DNA of 64,000 bases from CADEDV01 sp048498035 (GCA_048498035.1 JBEHYT010000003.1:124001-188000), one strand, 5' to 3'; counted from the first letter of the stretch, positions 31,209 through 40,602 are shown. Translations and numbers: made by a program. The notes: generated by a model from the letters alone, not told the origin.

Positions 31209-33332
31209 ATGAAAAAAATACCGGTAGTGCTGCTGTTGCTTATTTGTTGCCTGACTGTTGCGGCGCAACAAGGACAGCCCAAGCGAACCAAAGAACAAGC
31301 AGCGGCTGATAAAAAGCGGTTGGATGATGCCATGAAGGAGCTGGAGAAGACCAAGGCGGGAATGAGTCCTGAAGCGAGGCGCGGCTATGATAGCATGATG
31401 AATGCTATGGGCATGGGCCAACGTATGCAGGATGCCACCTCCCAGGTTACCAGTGGCAACGCTCCGGCCGGTAAAACAGGCATTGCAAAAGCACCACCGC
31501 TTGTTCCCGAAAAAGATGCGCGGAAGATTGCAGCAATTGTTGCCACGCCTTCAAATGATAAATTGGGTGCGTTTGTTACCGGCATCAACGTAAAAACGAT
31601 GGCAGCCGTAACGCCTGCTGCGCGAAATAAAGGGGAAGAAATTTATAAGCAATTGCTGGCAAAAAACGCAGGTTCTGATGAGATCGGGAATACGGCGATG
31701 CTTCTATGGGTAGCCGGAAAACAGCAAATAGCGATGGCATTATTGGCACGCGCCTGCGCCGCCGACCCCGCGAACATAAATAATCTTAGTAATTATGCCT
31801 CGATGCTGGAAATGATGGGCGCTCCCGAACTGGCCATCCCGGTATTGAATAATTTGAATGCTCGCTTCCGGAACAACAGCACCATTCTTAACAACCTGGG
31901 ACAGGCCTGGTTTGCGCTGGGAGATATCGCCAAAGCCGATAAATACCTGGACAGCACTCTTCGTCTTTCCGCCTCCCATCCGCAGGCCAACTTTACCAAA
32001 TCACTTATAGACGAAAGCAAAGGAAACAAGACCGCTGCCATTGCGCATGCTAAAGCATCTTTTAAAGAGGCATACAGCTCCGAAAAATCAGATCGCCTGC
32101 AGAAACTGGGCTATCATCCCAGTGCTGATGATTATAATTACCCTGTGCCTAAAAAAAGCGACGATCTGCTGAACCTGGGGAGTTTTTCAATGCCTCCTTT
32201 TCCAAAATCAGTATCTCAGTGTATAGCACTGGAGCCGGTGTGGAAACAGTTTAAGGCAGATGCCGAACAGCAGATGATCCCGTTGCAAAAAGCATCAGAC
32301 GAAGCTGCCCGTGCAACCTCGCAGATGCTACAGGATAAGTTCAACAAGGGGATAGCAATGAAAAACCAAACACTGGCTAACCCCGGATCAGTAACCCAAC
32401 AGGATGCATTGAATCTTATAGGCCTGCCCATATATAGCGAAAAAGTGGGGGTAAAACAGCAGATGGTATTAGATAATTTAAGTAGAAAGAAAAACGAAGT
32501 GGTACAAAAGATTGCCGAATTCATGCGTGGTGATGGAGCGGCTTTGAAAAATAAATATGAAGCTGCCAAGAAAAAAATAGAGGATCGAATGAAGGAAGAT
32601 GAGAAAAAGTCGAGCAGCGGAACGATAGATCCTGGTTTTTACTGCCCGGATTTTGTAAATGCAAGTGACGAATTTCTGAATCCTTATAACAGCAAACTGG
32701 AAGGGTTGTATAATGAATATCTCAATGTTCAAAAGCAATGGCTGAATGAGTTTGCCTACACGAATTTGTATACCACCTGGCCAGAGGTAACAGTGGCGGC
32801 AAATGCAGGCCTGAAAATACAGTGGCTTCGTGATATTACACTCACGGGTTTTGGTTTTGAATCGGTCACGAAATATACCTGTGCTGATGAAGATGAGGGA
32901 AAAGACGGGAAGCTGACGGAGTTCAAGGATCCCAATTGTGATATCAACAGTGAATTGAAGATGATGGTTGGCAGTATTCATATTACCTGCAGCGGTATTA
33001 CCTCCAAACTCAACCTTGGCATATTGGGCGTGGAGTTGAACCAGGACCTCGATCATGATCTTTTTGGAGATGGATTTAAAAGTTGCACTGTAAGTGTTGG
33101 TCCGAAAACAGGAGCCAAAGTGGGCGCGGGCCCGGTTGAAGTTGGTGTGGAAGGAAGCGCGGGTGTGGATATTGAAATTGACCGGCAGGGCGTAAAAGAT
33201 GTGGTAATTAAAGCGGGCGCAGAAGCAACTGCAAGCCTTGGTGGTCCCGTATCTGCATCTGCAGGGATGGAAGGCGCCATGAGCCTGAGCAGCGGAACCG
33301 GGTCAATAAGCGGAACGGGAATTTTCAAATGA
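31209..33332 (+). CDS. Exported TPR protein with glycine-rich beta C-terminus
   Basis: A 707-aa protein. It has a signal peptide (MKKIPVVLLLLICCLTVAA), a charged helical region (22-60), TPR-like repeats at about 125-285 (GNTAMLLWVAGKQQIAMALL; NNLGQAWFALGDIAKADKYL), a long coiled coil (about 340-480) and a domain of unknown type with YCPDF and several cysteines (about 480-620). The tail (about 620-707) is rich in G, A, V and S in alternating pattern (VGAGPVEVGVEGSAGVDIEI), resembling a beta-solenoid or barrel. No known family recognised. A terminator at 33354-33390 ends this unit. Confidence 0.7.
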   Translation: MKKIPVVLLLLICCLTVAAQQGQPKRTKEQAAADKKRLDDAMKELEKTKAGMSPEARRGYDSMMNAMGMGQRMQDATSQVTSGNAPAGKTGIAKAPPLVPEKDARKIAAIVATPSNDKLGAFVTGINVKTMAAVTPAARNKGEEIYKQLLAKNAGSDEIGNTAMLLWVAGKQQIAMALLARACAADPANINNLSNYASMLEMMGAPELAIPVLNNLNARFRNNSTILNNLGQAWFALGDIAKADKYLDSTLRLSASHPQANFTKSLIDESKGNKTAAIAHAKASFKEAYSSEKSDRLQKLGYHPSADDYNYPVPKKSDDLLNLGSFSMPPFPKSVSQCIALEPVWKQFKADAEQQMIPLQKASDEAARATSQMLQDKFNKGIAMKNQTLANPGSVTQQDALNLIGLPIYSEKVGVKQQMVLDNLSRKKNEVVQKIAEFMRGDGAALKNKYEAAKKKIEDRMKEDEKKSSSGTIDPGFYCPDFVNASDEFLNPYNSKLEGLYNEYLNVQKQWLNEFAYTNLYTTWPEVTVAANAGLKIQWLRDITLTGFGFESVTKYTCADEDEGKDGKLTEFKDPNCDINSELKMMVGSIHITCSGITSKLNLGILGVELNQDLDHDLFGDGFKSCTVSVGPKTGAKVGAGPVEVGVEGSAGVDIEIDRQGVKDVVIKAGAEATASLGGPVSASAGMEGAMSLSSGTGSISGTGIFK

Positions 33333-33353
33333 TGTGATTTATAGCAGCTGGAC

Positions 33354-33390
33354 CAGCCCCATCCGGAAGGACGGGGCTGCTGCATTTTAT
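33354..33390 (+). terminator. Terminator between the TPR gene and rnpA
   Basis: CAGCCCC-atccggaaggac-GGGGCTG followed by ctgcATTTTAT, placed 22 nt after the stop of the TPR/glycine-rich gene and just before the rnpA -7 box. Confidence 0.65.
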
Positions 33391-33394
33391 GCAG

Positions 33395-33402
33395 TACCTT
33401 TA
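33395..33402 (+). promoter_or_regulatory. -7 box TACCTTTA, 4 nt before a GTG start of rnpA
   Basis: TACCTTTA-cagg-GTG. The box lies inside the longer open frame from the ATG at 33389, which argues that translation begins at the in-frame GTG at 33407. Confidence 0.5.
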
Positions 33403-33406
33403 CAGG

Positions 33407-33796
33407 GTGGAACAACGGTTTACATTGGGAAAATCCGAGCGGCTGAAAAGCCGGAAAGCCATCGACCTGCTATTTGCTGAAGGAAAGCGGGTGCACCTCG
33501 AGGGTTTTCGGGTATTGTACCGGTTTGAACCTGTTGACCATGCTGCATTTTCCGTAAAGCTGGGCGTAGCGGCTCCGGCGCGTACATTTAAACGGGCGGT
33601 TGACCGTAACCGTGTAAAGCGTTTATTACGTGAAGCCTTTCGCTTACAGCGACCGGGATTCCAGGAGTTGCTAAAAGCGCGATCCGGCACGCTTGATCTT
33701 TTTATATTGTATACGGGAAAGCAGGTGCCTGATTTTGCGACCGTTTCGGAGAAAACAGCGGTGATTTTGGAAAAGTTAGTGAAACTGCTGGTATGA
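33407..33796 (+). CDS. rnpA: Ribonuclease P protein component
   Basis: A 129-aa basic protein (135 aa if the ATG at 33389 is used) that assists the RNase P RNA in maturing tRNA 5' ends. The hallmark RNR motif is in KRAVDRNRVKRLLREAFR, with FTLGKSERLKSRKAIDLLFAEGKR near the start. I prefer the GTG at 33407 because a TACCTTTA box sits exactly 4 nt upstream, the same layout found before five other genes here. The stop overlaps the yidD start by 4 nt. The RNase P RNA gene is not in the window. Confidence 0.93.
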   Translation: MEQRFTLGKSERLKSRKAIDLLFAEGKRVHLEGFRVLYRFEPVDHAAFSVKLGVAAPARTFKRAVDRNRVKRLLREAFRLQRPGFQELLKARSGTLDLFILYTGKQVPDFATVSEKTAVILEKLVKLLV

Positions 33797-34023
33797 AAGT
33801 GATTTTACGGGTATTAAGCCTTCCCTTTATTGTGCTGATCAAGCTGTATCAGTGGATCATTTCCCCCTGGATTGGTCCTAAGTGCAGGTATACGCCCACC
33901 TGCTCACACTATGCGTTGGAAGCATTTAAAAAGCATGGACTTTTCAAAGGCTTCTGGCTGGCCATCAGGCGCATCAGCCGCTGCCATCCCTGGGGTGGAA
34001 GCGGTTATGACCCTGTTCCGTAA
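33793..34023 (+). CDS. yidD: Membrane protein insertion efficiency factor YidD
   Basis: A 76-aa protein of the YidD family: an N-terminal amphipathic or membrane helix (VILRVLSLPFIVLIKLYQWIIS), then PWIGPKCRYTPTCSHYALEAFKKHGLFKG and SRCHPWGGSGYDPVP with three conserved cysteines. YidD supports YidC-dependent membrane insertion. It overlaps rnpA by ATGA, the classical arrangement. yidC itself is not seen nearby. Confidence 0.96.
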   Translation: MKVILRVLSLPFIVLIKLYQWIISPWIGPKCRYTPTCSHYALEAFKKHGLFKGFWLAIRRISRCHPWGGSGYDPVP

Positions 34024-34076
34024 TATGACCGGAATTGGTTAGTTTTCCGTTTAATTCGTTTTAAAAAACCAACAAT

Positions 34077-34376
34077 ATGCGAAAATTTCAATGGATCGGT
34101 ATGCTGATCATTGCAGCTGGAGTGTTTCAGTCCTGTTCTTCTGATTCTCTTGAATCAGATGCAAAAAAGGTTGCGCATTACCAATGCGAGATGCAGAAGC
34201 TGTATGACAAGGATGATGAAAAGTCAAAGGCTGAACTGGAAAAACTTCAAAAGGAAATGGAGGAGTTTTCCTCGAAGCTGGAGAAAAAGTACAGCAATAA
34301 AACAGGTGCTGAAAAAGATTCAATGGATGCGCGTGCTATGCGTATTGTTACTGCGGAACTGGAAAAATGTAAATAA
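34077..34376 (+). CDS. Small lipoprotein with coiled coil
   Basis: A 99-aa protein with lipoprotein signal MRKFQWIGMLIIAAGVFQSC (Cys20 lipidation site). The mature part is nearly all charged helix (KAELEKLQKEMEEFSSKLEKKY), predicted coiled coil, with a second Cys at the end (ELEKCK) and one in YQCEMQ. No family recognised. It lies after yidD, with a strong bidirectional terminator following. Confidence 0.75.
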   Translation: MRKFQWIGMLIIAAGVFQSCSSDSLESDAKKVAHYQCEMQKLYDKDDEKSKAELEKLQKEMEEFSSKLEKKYSNKTGAEKDSMDARAMRIVTAELEKCK

Positions 34377-34393
34377 GAGCTGCCTGTAGAAAA

Positions 34394-34425
34394 AATAAAC
34401 CCCGGGATTCCCGGGGTTTATTTTT
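34394..34425. terminator. Bidirectional terminator
   Basis: AATAAACCCCGGGA-tt-CCCGGGGTTTATTTTT between the convergent lipoprotein and superoxide dismutase genes. Confidence 0.9.
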
Positions 34426-34440
34426 ATAACAACTTATTGA

Positions 34441-35049
34441 TCAGGCGCCTGCTTTTTCAAAACGTTCGGCAACTTTATCCCAGTTGATCACGTTCCAAAC
34501 TGCTTTCAGGTAATCAGGGCGTTTATTTTGGTATTTCAGGTAGTAAGCGTGCTCCCAAACATCTATGCCAAGGATGGGCGTTCCTTTTGTCTCTGCAACG
34601 TCCATCAGGGGGTTATCCTGGTTGGGCGTAGAAATAACTTCCAGTTTACCGTCTTTTACGATCAGCCAGGCCCAGCCGCTTCCAAAGCGGGTAGCACCCG
34701 CTGTATTCACTTTTTCCTGTAATGCCTCAAAAGAGCCAAAGGTGGCATTGATTGCATCGGCCAGTTTGCCCGAAGGCTTGCCGCCGGCATTGGGAGCCAG
34801 GGTTTCCCAGAAAAATGTATGATTCCAGTGGCCACCGCCATTGTTACGGACTGCCGGACTGATAGCGCCGGCATTCTTTACCAGCTCCTCTAACGACTTA
34901 TTTTCGTTGGGAGTGCCCGCAATTGCCTTATTAAGGTTATCAACATAAGCCTGGTGGTGTTTGCCATGATGGATTTCCATCGTTTGCTTGTCGATATGTG
35001 GTTCCAGCGCATCATGCGCATAAGGAAGGGGTGCCAGTGTAAATGCCAT
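34441..35049 (-). CDS. Superoxide dismutase (Mn/Fe family)
   Basis: A 202-aa cytoplasmic enzyme. Metal ligands are His27 in EIHHGKHHQAY, a second His in WNHTFFWE, and Asp/His in DVWEHAYYLKYQNKR. GGGHWNH together with STPNQDNPLMD points to the manganese or cambialistic type rather than strict Fe (known family rule, not proof). It has a well-formed promoter on the minus strand at 35102-35133 and a leader of about 50 nt. No signal peptide. Confidence 0.95.
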   Translation of the reverse strand: MAFTLAPLPYAHDALEPHIDKQTMEIHHGKHHQAYVDNLNKAIAGTPNENKSLEELVKNAGAISPAVRNNGGGHWNHTFFWETLAPNAGGKPSGKLADAINATFGSFEALQEKVNTAGATRFGSGWAWLIVKDGKLEVISTPNQDNPLMDVAETKGTPILGIDVWEHAYYLKYQNKRPDYLKAVWNVINWDKVAERFEKAGA

Positions 35050-35101
35050 AACTAACTAATTTTAAGTAATGAATGAATAATCGTTGGGTGTTTAATTGAC
35101 A

Positions 35102-35133
35102 ACAAAGCTACGGCGCAAAGGTTGTTTGCTCAA
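35102..35133 (-). promoter_or_regulatory. Promoter of superoxide dismutase gene, TTTG-N20-TAGCTTTG
   Basis: Minus strand: TTTG (35133-35130), 20-bp spacer, TAGCTTTG (35109-35102); matches the Bacteroidota consensus exactly. Confidence 0.75.
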
Positions 35134-35291
35134 ACCGTTTGCCTGGAAAAAAGAACCCTGGAATTTGTGGACAAAGATACGATGTGCGGGTATTTGCGGC
35201 AGGGGCCGGCAAAATAATTGGAAATGTCAATGGATGAATATTTGTTTTTTCTTATTTTAGATCACTAACTGCATTTACGTTCAGTATATCA

Positions 35292-35855
35292 TTGCCGTTG
35301 AATATACAGGCTTTTCATACCAGCAAAGACAACAGCACCGAAGAGCTGTTTGCTGCCATCTTCCGGCAGTATGAGCATAAAATGTATACGCTCGCAGTCC
35401 GGCTTACCAAGTGTGACCAGTTTGCCAAAGACATTTTACAGGATGTTTTTTTGAAATTGTGGGAACAGCGTGATCATCTACATGTAATTGGAAATATTGA
35501 AGCCTGGCTTTACCGGCTTACTGAAAACAAAGTGATTGATTTTTTGCGCAAAGCGGCAGCTGATTTGCGCCTGCGGCAAAAGATTTGGCACCAGGTAGAG
35601 CAGGAAGCAAATGAAGCCGAACAATACCTGGCAGCCAAGGAATACAATGAAATTATCCGTAAAGCTATCGAACAACTTCCCGCCCAGCGAAAGCTTATCT
35701 ACCGCATGAATAAAGAAGAAGGGTTGGATTATCAGCAGATTGCAGATGAATTGCATCTTTCCCGTCATACCGTAAAAAACCAGCTTTTCTCCGCCGTACA
35801 GTCGGTTCGCAGGTTTATTAACCGCCACACACATTTTTTTTCCATCTTTTTTTAA
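35292..35855 (+). CDS. ECF RNA polymerase sigma factor
   Basis: A sigma-70 family protein of up to 187 aa. Region 2 runs from about 17 to 85 (LFAAIFRQYEHKMYTLAVRLTKC and DVFLKLWEQRDHL). Region 4 is at about 128-178 with the helix-turn-helix LDYQQIADELHLSRHTVKNQL. There is no in-frame ATG upstream before a stop; the likely starts are the TTG at 35292 or 35298. It is followed by a FecR anti-sigma gene and the SusC/SusD pair, the standard order of a trans-envelope signalling system. Confidence 0.92.
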   Translation: MPLNIQAFHTSKDNSTEELFAAIFRQYEHKMYTLAVRLTKCDQFAKDILQDVFLKLWEQRDHLHVIGNIEAWLYRLTENKVIDFLRKAAADLRLRQKIWHQVEQEANEAEQYLAAKEYNEIIRKAIEQLPAQRKLIYRMNKEEGLDYQQIADELHLSRHTVKNQLFSAVQSVRRFINRHTHFFSIFF

Positions 35856-35914
35856 ATCGAATAGGAACATTCCTGTTCTGCTTCGTCTATTCTATAGGCA
35901 AATGATCTTGCAAT

Positions 35915-36910
35915 ATGGAAGAGCGACTGCAATATCTGTTTCAACGCTACCTGCAGAATACCTGTAGCCGCGAAGAGATGGAGGAATTTTTTGTTCTTAT
36001 GAACCGCTCGGAGCATGACCCGCAGTTGCGTGAAATGATCCGTTCTGTGTATGAGACGCTGGAAGCGGATACCGATAACCAGCCTTTTGTAAATGAAAAG
36101 GGAAAGCTGGTGCTAACGGAATCAGTTGCCCAAACAGCGCCAAAACCCGGCTTATTGCCCGGTAAAAAGCGGTTGGCCTGGGCAGCCGCTGCCGCCATCC
36201 TGGTGGTAGCCGTTGTTTTCTGGGTGGCGCAACGTCCTTCACTGAACAATGATGAAGATGTTGTTGCTTCCGTAACGCGAAAGAGTACGGATCGTTCCGA
36301 GTCGAAGTTTATCCTGCTGGAAGACAGTACCAGGGTTTGGCTGAATGCAGCAAGTTCATTGGAGTTTCCGGATCATTTCGGCAAAACGAAACGGGAAGTG
36401 TATCTCTCCGGCGAAGCCTATTTTGATGTGAAACATGCGGACGATATACCGTTCATCATTCACACGGGAGAGGTTTCTACCACTGTACTCGGTACCGCGT
36501 TTAATATCAAGGCTTATCCGGGTCAATCCAATATCCTGGTTTCCGTAAGCCGCGGTAAAGTAAAAGTGTCAAGAAAAGATGGGTGGTCTACTTTATTGGA
36601 AAAAGGACAAATGGTGCGGGTGCAGGCTGCTGGTACCGACATGCCGGTGGCAAGAAAGGTTGAACCTTCTGAAGTGGCTGCGTGGCAACATGGAGATATT
36701 CGCTACGATGATGAGGTGCTGGGCGATATCATCAGCGATATGGAGCGCGTTTACAACGTCTCCATCAGCCTGCAAAGGCCACTGTTGAAAAATGTGCGGA
36801 TCTCTACCACATTCAAAAAAGAAATTGGTGTGGAACAGGCGCTGCAGGTACTATGCCGGCTTACAGACAGTCAATTGGAAAGAGAGGACGAAAAATATAT
36901 AATTCAGTAG
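35915..36910 (+). CDS. FecR-family anti-sigma factor
   Basis: A 331-aa inner-membrane protein. The cytoplasmic N-terminus (1-85) would bind the sigma factor, one transmembrane helix spans about 87-105 (LAWAAAAAILVVAVVFWVA), and a periplasmic FecR domain begins around 125 (LEDSTRVWLNAASSLEFPDHF; EVYLSGEAYFDVKH; GTAFNIKAYPG). The C-terminal DUF4974-type segment is at about 255-330 (LGDIISDMERVYNVSISL). It should receive the signal from the STN domain of the downstream SusC-type receptor. The stop is 89 bp before susC. Confidence 0.94.
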   Translation: MEERLQYLFQRYLQNTCSREEMEEFFVLMNRSEHDPQLREMIRSVYETLEADTDNQPFVNEKGKLVLTESVAQTAPKPGLLPGKKRLAWAAAAAILVVAVVFWVAQRPSLNNDEDVVASVTRKSTDRSESKFILLEDSTRVWLNAASSLEFPDHFGKTKREVYLSGEAYFDVKHADDIPFIIHTGEVSTTVLGTAFNIKAYPGQSNILVSVSRGKVKVSRKDGWSTLLEKGQMVRVQAAGTDMPVARKVEPSEVAAWQHGDIRYDDEVLGDIISDMERVYNVSISLQRPLLKNVRISTTFKKEIGVEQALQVLCRLTDSQLEREDEKYIIQ

Positions 36911-36999
36911 AATAAAAAAAGTGACCGCCCCCGATGCGACCCGGGAACGGTCTGTGTTTTAAATAATCCCGTTCAAGAACTATTAAAACAATCAAAACT

Positions 37000-39900
37000 A
37001 TGAATTTGTCTGAACAAAAGCGTGGCCAGCTCCGGCTGCGCGTTGCAGGCAGGCTGCGGCTAAAGGCCCTGCGGCAACTGTTAACATCAAAAGCATTGCT
37101 TATGAGGACGTTCATCCTGGTTTTTGCACTTTCGATCAGCGGTTTGCTTATGGCCTCCGATGGCCACGGCCAGGGCATTGACGACGTAACGGTAACCGTT
37201 AATTTCAGGAATACTTCGCTGAAATCGGCCATCCGGACCATTGAGAGCCTTACGCACCTTCCGTTTACTTATAAGAGCGCCGATGTAGCGCCTTATGACG
37301 GGATCACGTACCAGGCGAAAGATGCGTCTCTTTCCAGGGTGTTAAGCGATTTGTTGAAAAACACAGACCTGGCATTTGAGCAGGTGAATACCAACATCGT
37401 TATTAAGAAAAACGAACGGGAACCTTCGCACGGCAGTGCAACCGATAATACGCCCGATGGTGATTTACGGGGAACAGTGTTGGACCCCGACGGAAACCCG
37501 GTAGCCGGCGCTTCCGTTGAAATTGTGGACATGGGAAAGGGCGCTGTTGCCGGCGCAAAAGGTGAATTTCGTATTGCAGGTCTTAGGTCCGGGACTTATA
37601 AAGTACGGATTACCGCTGTAGGATATGAACAAACAATACGCGAGATAACAATAGGCAGTGGTGATGAAACCATTGTCATCACGCTGCAGCAAAAGAGCAG
37701 TGATATCAGTGAAGTGGTAGTAACCGCGCTGGGAATTACCCGTAAACAACGATCTATCGGCTATTCTGCCCAATCCCTGAAGGGCAGCAACCTGACACTT
37801 ACCAAAGAACAAAATGTGTTGGGATCGCTTTCCGGGAAAATTTCCGGTGTGCAGGTAACCGGCGCCAGCGGCGCTAGCCTGGGCGGTACACAGAAAATAA
37901 AAATTCGTGGAGTCAACTCCATTTCAGGTGGTGATCAACCACTGATTGTAGTGGACGGCACACCTATTTCCAATGCCAACTATGCAGGTAGCGACAAGGC
38001 TGACTATGGTAACCTGGGGCAGGATATCAACCCAGAAGACATTGAAGATATTACTGTACTTAAAGGTCCTTCAGCATCTGCATTGTACGGTATCCGCGGA
38101 CAGTACGGCGTAATTATGATCACCACACGTAAAGGGAAAAAAGGTCCAAAGAAGGTGAATGTGCAATTAAACTCATCATTCACCATCGACAAAGCCGGAA
38201 ATTTTTTCCCGCTTCAGAATCTCTATGGTGGCGGTAGCAGCCAAACCTGGAAAACACTGTCCAACGGTGACAAGTATGTAGATATGACGGTAGACGAAAG
38301 CTGGGGGCCACGGATGGATGGAACACCCGTTCGGCAGATCTTCAGTTTTTATCCCGAGGACCCGGAGTATCACCAGCTAACGCCGTTTGTACCTCATCCC
38401 AGCAACATCGAAGATTACTATCGTACCGGATCAACGGTGAACAACGGTGTTTCTGTTTCCGGAGGAAATGAGAACAGCACCTTCCGGCTTAGTTTTAATG
38501 ATACAAGAATAACAGGCGTAGAGCCAAATACATGGCTTCGCCGAAATAATCTTGGTTTGAGCGCCAGCCTTGATCTTACCAAAAAGTTAACTGCGTCTAC
38601 CAATATCAATTTCGCAACCAATGCTGCGCAACGACCTTCACAGGGATCGGAGTACGGAGCGCGCTATATGGTACAATGGTTTCAGCGAAATATCGACATG
38701 ACGCGTCTTAAGAATTACAAATACCCGGATGGCACCTTCCTGCACTGGAATACAAGAGCGCCCAATTCCGCCGGGGAAATTACCAACCTGGGCCCGTTGT
38801 ACTGGAACAACCCTTACTTTGAAGCATATGAAAATCCTTCTAATGACAATCGCGACCGGTTTTTTGGAGACGTTGGACTTACCTATGCTTTGCTGCCGGG
38901 GCTGAAGATTGCAGGTTTTGTTCGTGGAGATTTGTACACGCAGGCGATTGAAGAAAAAACAGCTTCAGCAGGACGAAGAACAGCGGCCTATGCAGCCGGG
39001 AAATACCAGAACCGGGAATTTAATTATGAACTGATGGGGCAGTATAATAAATCCTGGGGCGATCTTACCATGGAAGCAACAGTGGGAGGAAATATTTACA
39101 AACGTAAATACACTGAAGTATACGGCGCTACCAATGGTGGTCTGTCTTCGCCCAACTGGTTCAGCCTTGCGGCATCGGTAGACCGGCCTACGGCAAGCTC
39201 TTACCTGCTGCAAAAGGAAATCAAGAGCCTTTATGCCATGGCTTCATTCGGTTACCGGAACACTTATTTCCTGGATGCATCAATCAGAAATGATAATTCA
39301 TCTGCATTGCCGGTTGCCAACAATTCCTACTGGTATCCTTCCGTGTCTGGAAGTTTTGTTTTTAGCGAACTGTTGAAATGGAAGCCGCTGACGCTGGCAA
39401 AATTGCGGTTAAGCGCAGCAACTGCAGGTTCTGATCTTTCTCCCTACCAGACTTCATTTGTATACGCGCCGGGTACTGTTTATACGTCTACGCCTCCAAT
39501 TCCAACGTTGTCTGTACCAGACAACCTGGCTAACCCGAACATCAAACCATCGTTTGCCAACTCCTACGAGGGCGGGCTTGATCTGCAGTTTTTCAAAAGC
39601 AGGTTGGGGCTTAATGCAACGTATTATATTCAGAAAAACAAGAACCAGATCATTCGCCTGGATGTATCCGGTGCAAGCGGGTATGGTTCCACCACTATCA
39701 ATGCAGGGCTGATCCAGAATAAAGGAATAGAGCTTACGCTTACCGGGGTGCCTATTCGCACGAAGAATTTTACCTGGACCAGTACCTTCAATTTTGCACG
39801 CAACAAGAGTATGGTGGTAAGACTGGCGCCTGGCATAAATGTGTATGCATACGGTTCTACAACGTACTCAAGCGTAACCAGTTTCCTGAACTCTTATGTG

Positions 39901-40593
39901 GGCATGCCATTTGGAAGCCTGGTGGGTCAGGCGTATCTCCGGGACTCCGCTACGGGTAAAATCCTGTTTGGCGCCAACAATATGCCATTGTATACTGATG
40001 CCACGCACAACTTTGGTAGTGTGTTACCGGATGCAACCGGTGGTTTCCTGAATAGTTTCCGCGTTGGTGATTTTGAATTAGGTATTAATATCGATTACCA
40101 GGCGGGTGGACAGTTCTTCAGCCGTACCATGATGCTGTTGCATAAGACGGGTATGGCGCCGGCTACCGCTGCTATCAATGATAACGGAAAAAATGTGCGT
40201 GATCCATTAGTAGATGGTGGCGGCGTGCATGTAACCGGTGGTTTGTACCAGGCTACAAAAACGCCTGTAGATGCTTATGTAGATGCCCGCACGTATTATC
40301 GTACTACACTGGGAACAAAAGTTTATGAAGAGTGGTTGTATGATGCCTCTTACATAAAATTGCGGGAGATAAAACTGGCTTATGTATTTCCGAAAAGGCT
40401 GATCAGCAAATTGCCATTCAGTGCAGTATCTGTTGCATTAATTGCGCGCAACCCGGCGATGATCTGGCAAAAAGCGCCAAAAGGATTGGATCCGTCTGAA
40501 ATTTCTACGGGTTCGCAATCCATCAGCTGGTATGAGTCTGGTACGGCCAATACCGTGCGTTCTTACGGCATTAACCTCAACGTCAACTTTTAA
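37000..40593 (+). CDS. SusC/RagA-type TonB-dependent transducer with STN domain
   Basis: A 1197-aa outer-membrane transporter. After a long basic signal region (about 1-58, hydrophobic core TFILVFALSISGLL) come an STN signalling domain (about 62-137), a carboxypeptidase-regulatory-like domain (about 155-231), the TonB-box region SEVVVTALG (237-245), the plug with IRGVNSISGGDQPLIVVDG and LKGPSASALYGIRGQYGV, and a large barrel. The STN domain shows that it also signals to FecR and the sigma factor upstream. It works with the SusD lipoprotein 10 bp downstream. The transported ligand is unknown: no glycoside hydrolase or peptidase lies in the locus. Confidence 0.95.
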   Translation: MNLSEQKRGQLRLRVAGRLRLKALRQLLTSKALLMRTFILVFALSISGLLMASDGHGQGIDDVTVTVNFRNTSLKSAIRTIESLTHLPFTYKSADVAPYDGITYQAKDASLSRVLSDLLKNTDLAFEQVNTNIVIKKNEREPSHGSATDNTPDGDLRGTVLDPDGNPVAGASVEIVDMGKGAVAGAKGEFRIAGLRSGTYKVRITAVGYEQTIREITIGSGDETIVITLQQKSSDISEVVVTALGITRKQRSIGYSAQSLKGSNLTLTKEQNVLGSLSGKISGVQVTGASGASLGGTQKIKIRGVNSISGGDQPLIVVDGTPISNANYAGSDKADYGNLGQDINPEDIEDITVLKGPSASALYGIRGQYGVIMITTRKGKKGPKKVNVQLNSSFTIDKAGNFFPLQNLYGGGSSQTWKTLSNGDKYVDMTVDESWGPRMDGTPVRQIFSFYPEDPEYHQLTPFVPHPSNIEDYYRTGSTVNNGVSVSGGNENSTFRLSFNDTRITGVEPNTWLRRNNLGLSASLDLTKKLTASTNINFATNAAQRPSQGSEYGARYMVQWFQRNIDMTRLKNYKYPDGTFLHWNTRAPNSAGEITNLGPLYWNNPYFEAYENPSNDNRDRFFGDVGLTYALLPGLKIAGFVRGDLYTQAIEEKTASAGRRTAAYAAGKYQNREFNYELMGQYNKSWGDLTMEATVGGNIYKRKYTEVYGATNGGLSSPNWFSLAASVDRPTASSYLLQKEIKSLYAMASFGYRNTYFLDASIRNDNSSALPVANNSYWYPSVSGSFVFSELLKWKPLTLAKLRLSAATAGSDLSPYQTSFVYAPGTVYTSTPPIPTLSVPDNLANPNIKPSFANSYEGGLDLQFFKSRLGLNATYYIQKNKNQIIRLDVSGASGYGSTTINAGLIQNKGIELTLTGVPIRTKNFTWTSTFNFARNKSMVVRLAPGINVYAYGSTTYSSVTSFLNSYVGMPFGSLVGQAYLRDSATGKILFGANNMPLYTDATHNFGSVLPDATGGFLNSFRVGDFELGINIDYQAGGQFFSRTMMLLHKTGMAPATAAINDNGKNVRDPLVDGGGVHVTGGLYQATKTPVDAYVDARTYYRTTLGTKVYEEWLYDASYIKLREIKLAYVFPKRLISKLPFSAVSVALIARNPAMIWQKAPKGLDPSEISTGSQSISWYESGTANTVRSYGINLNVNF

Positions 40594-40602
40594 CCGGAAA
40601 TC

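Noticed and set aside
30000..34050. Replication origin near rpmH-rnpA
   Set aside because: No dnaA, no cluster of DnaA boxes and no strand switch nearby, although rpmH-rnpA lies beside oriC in some other phyla.
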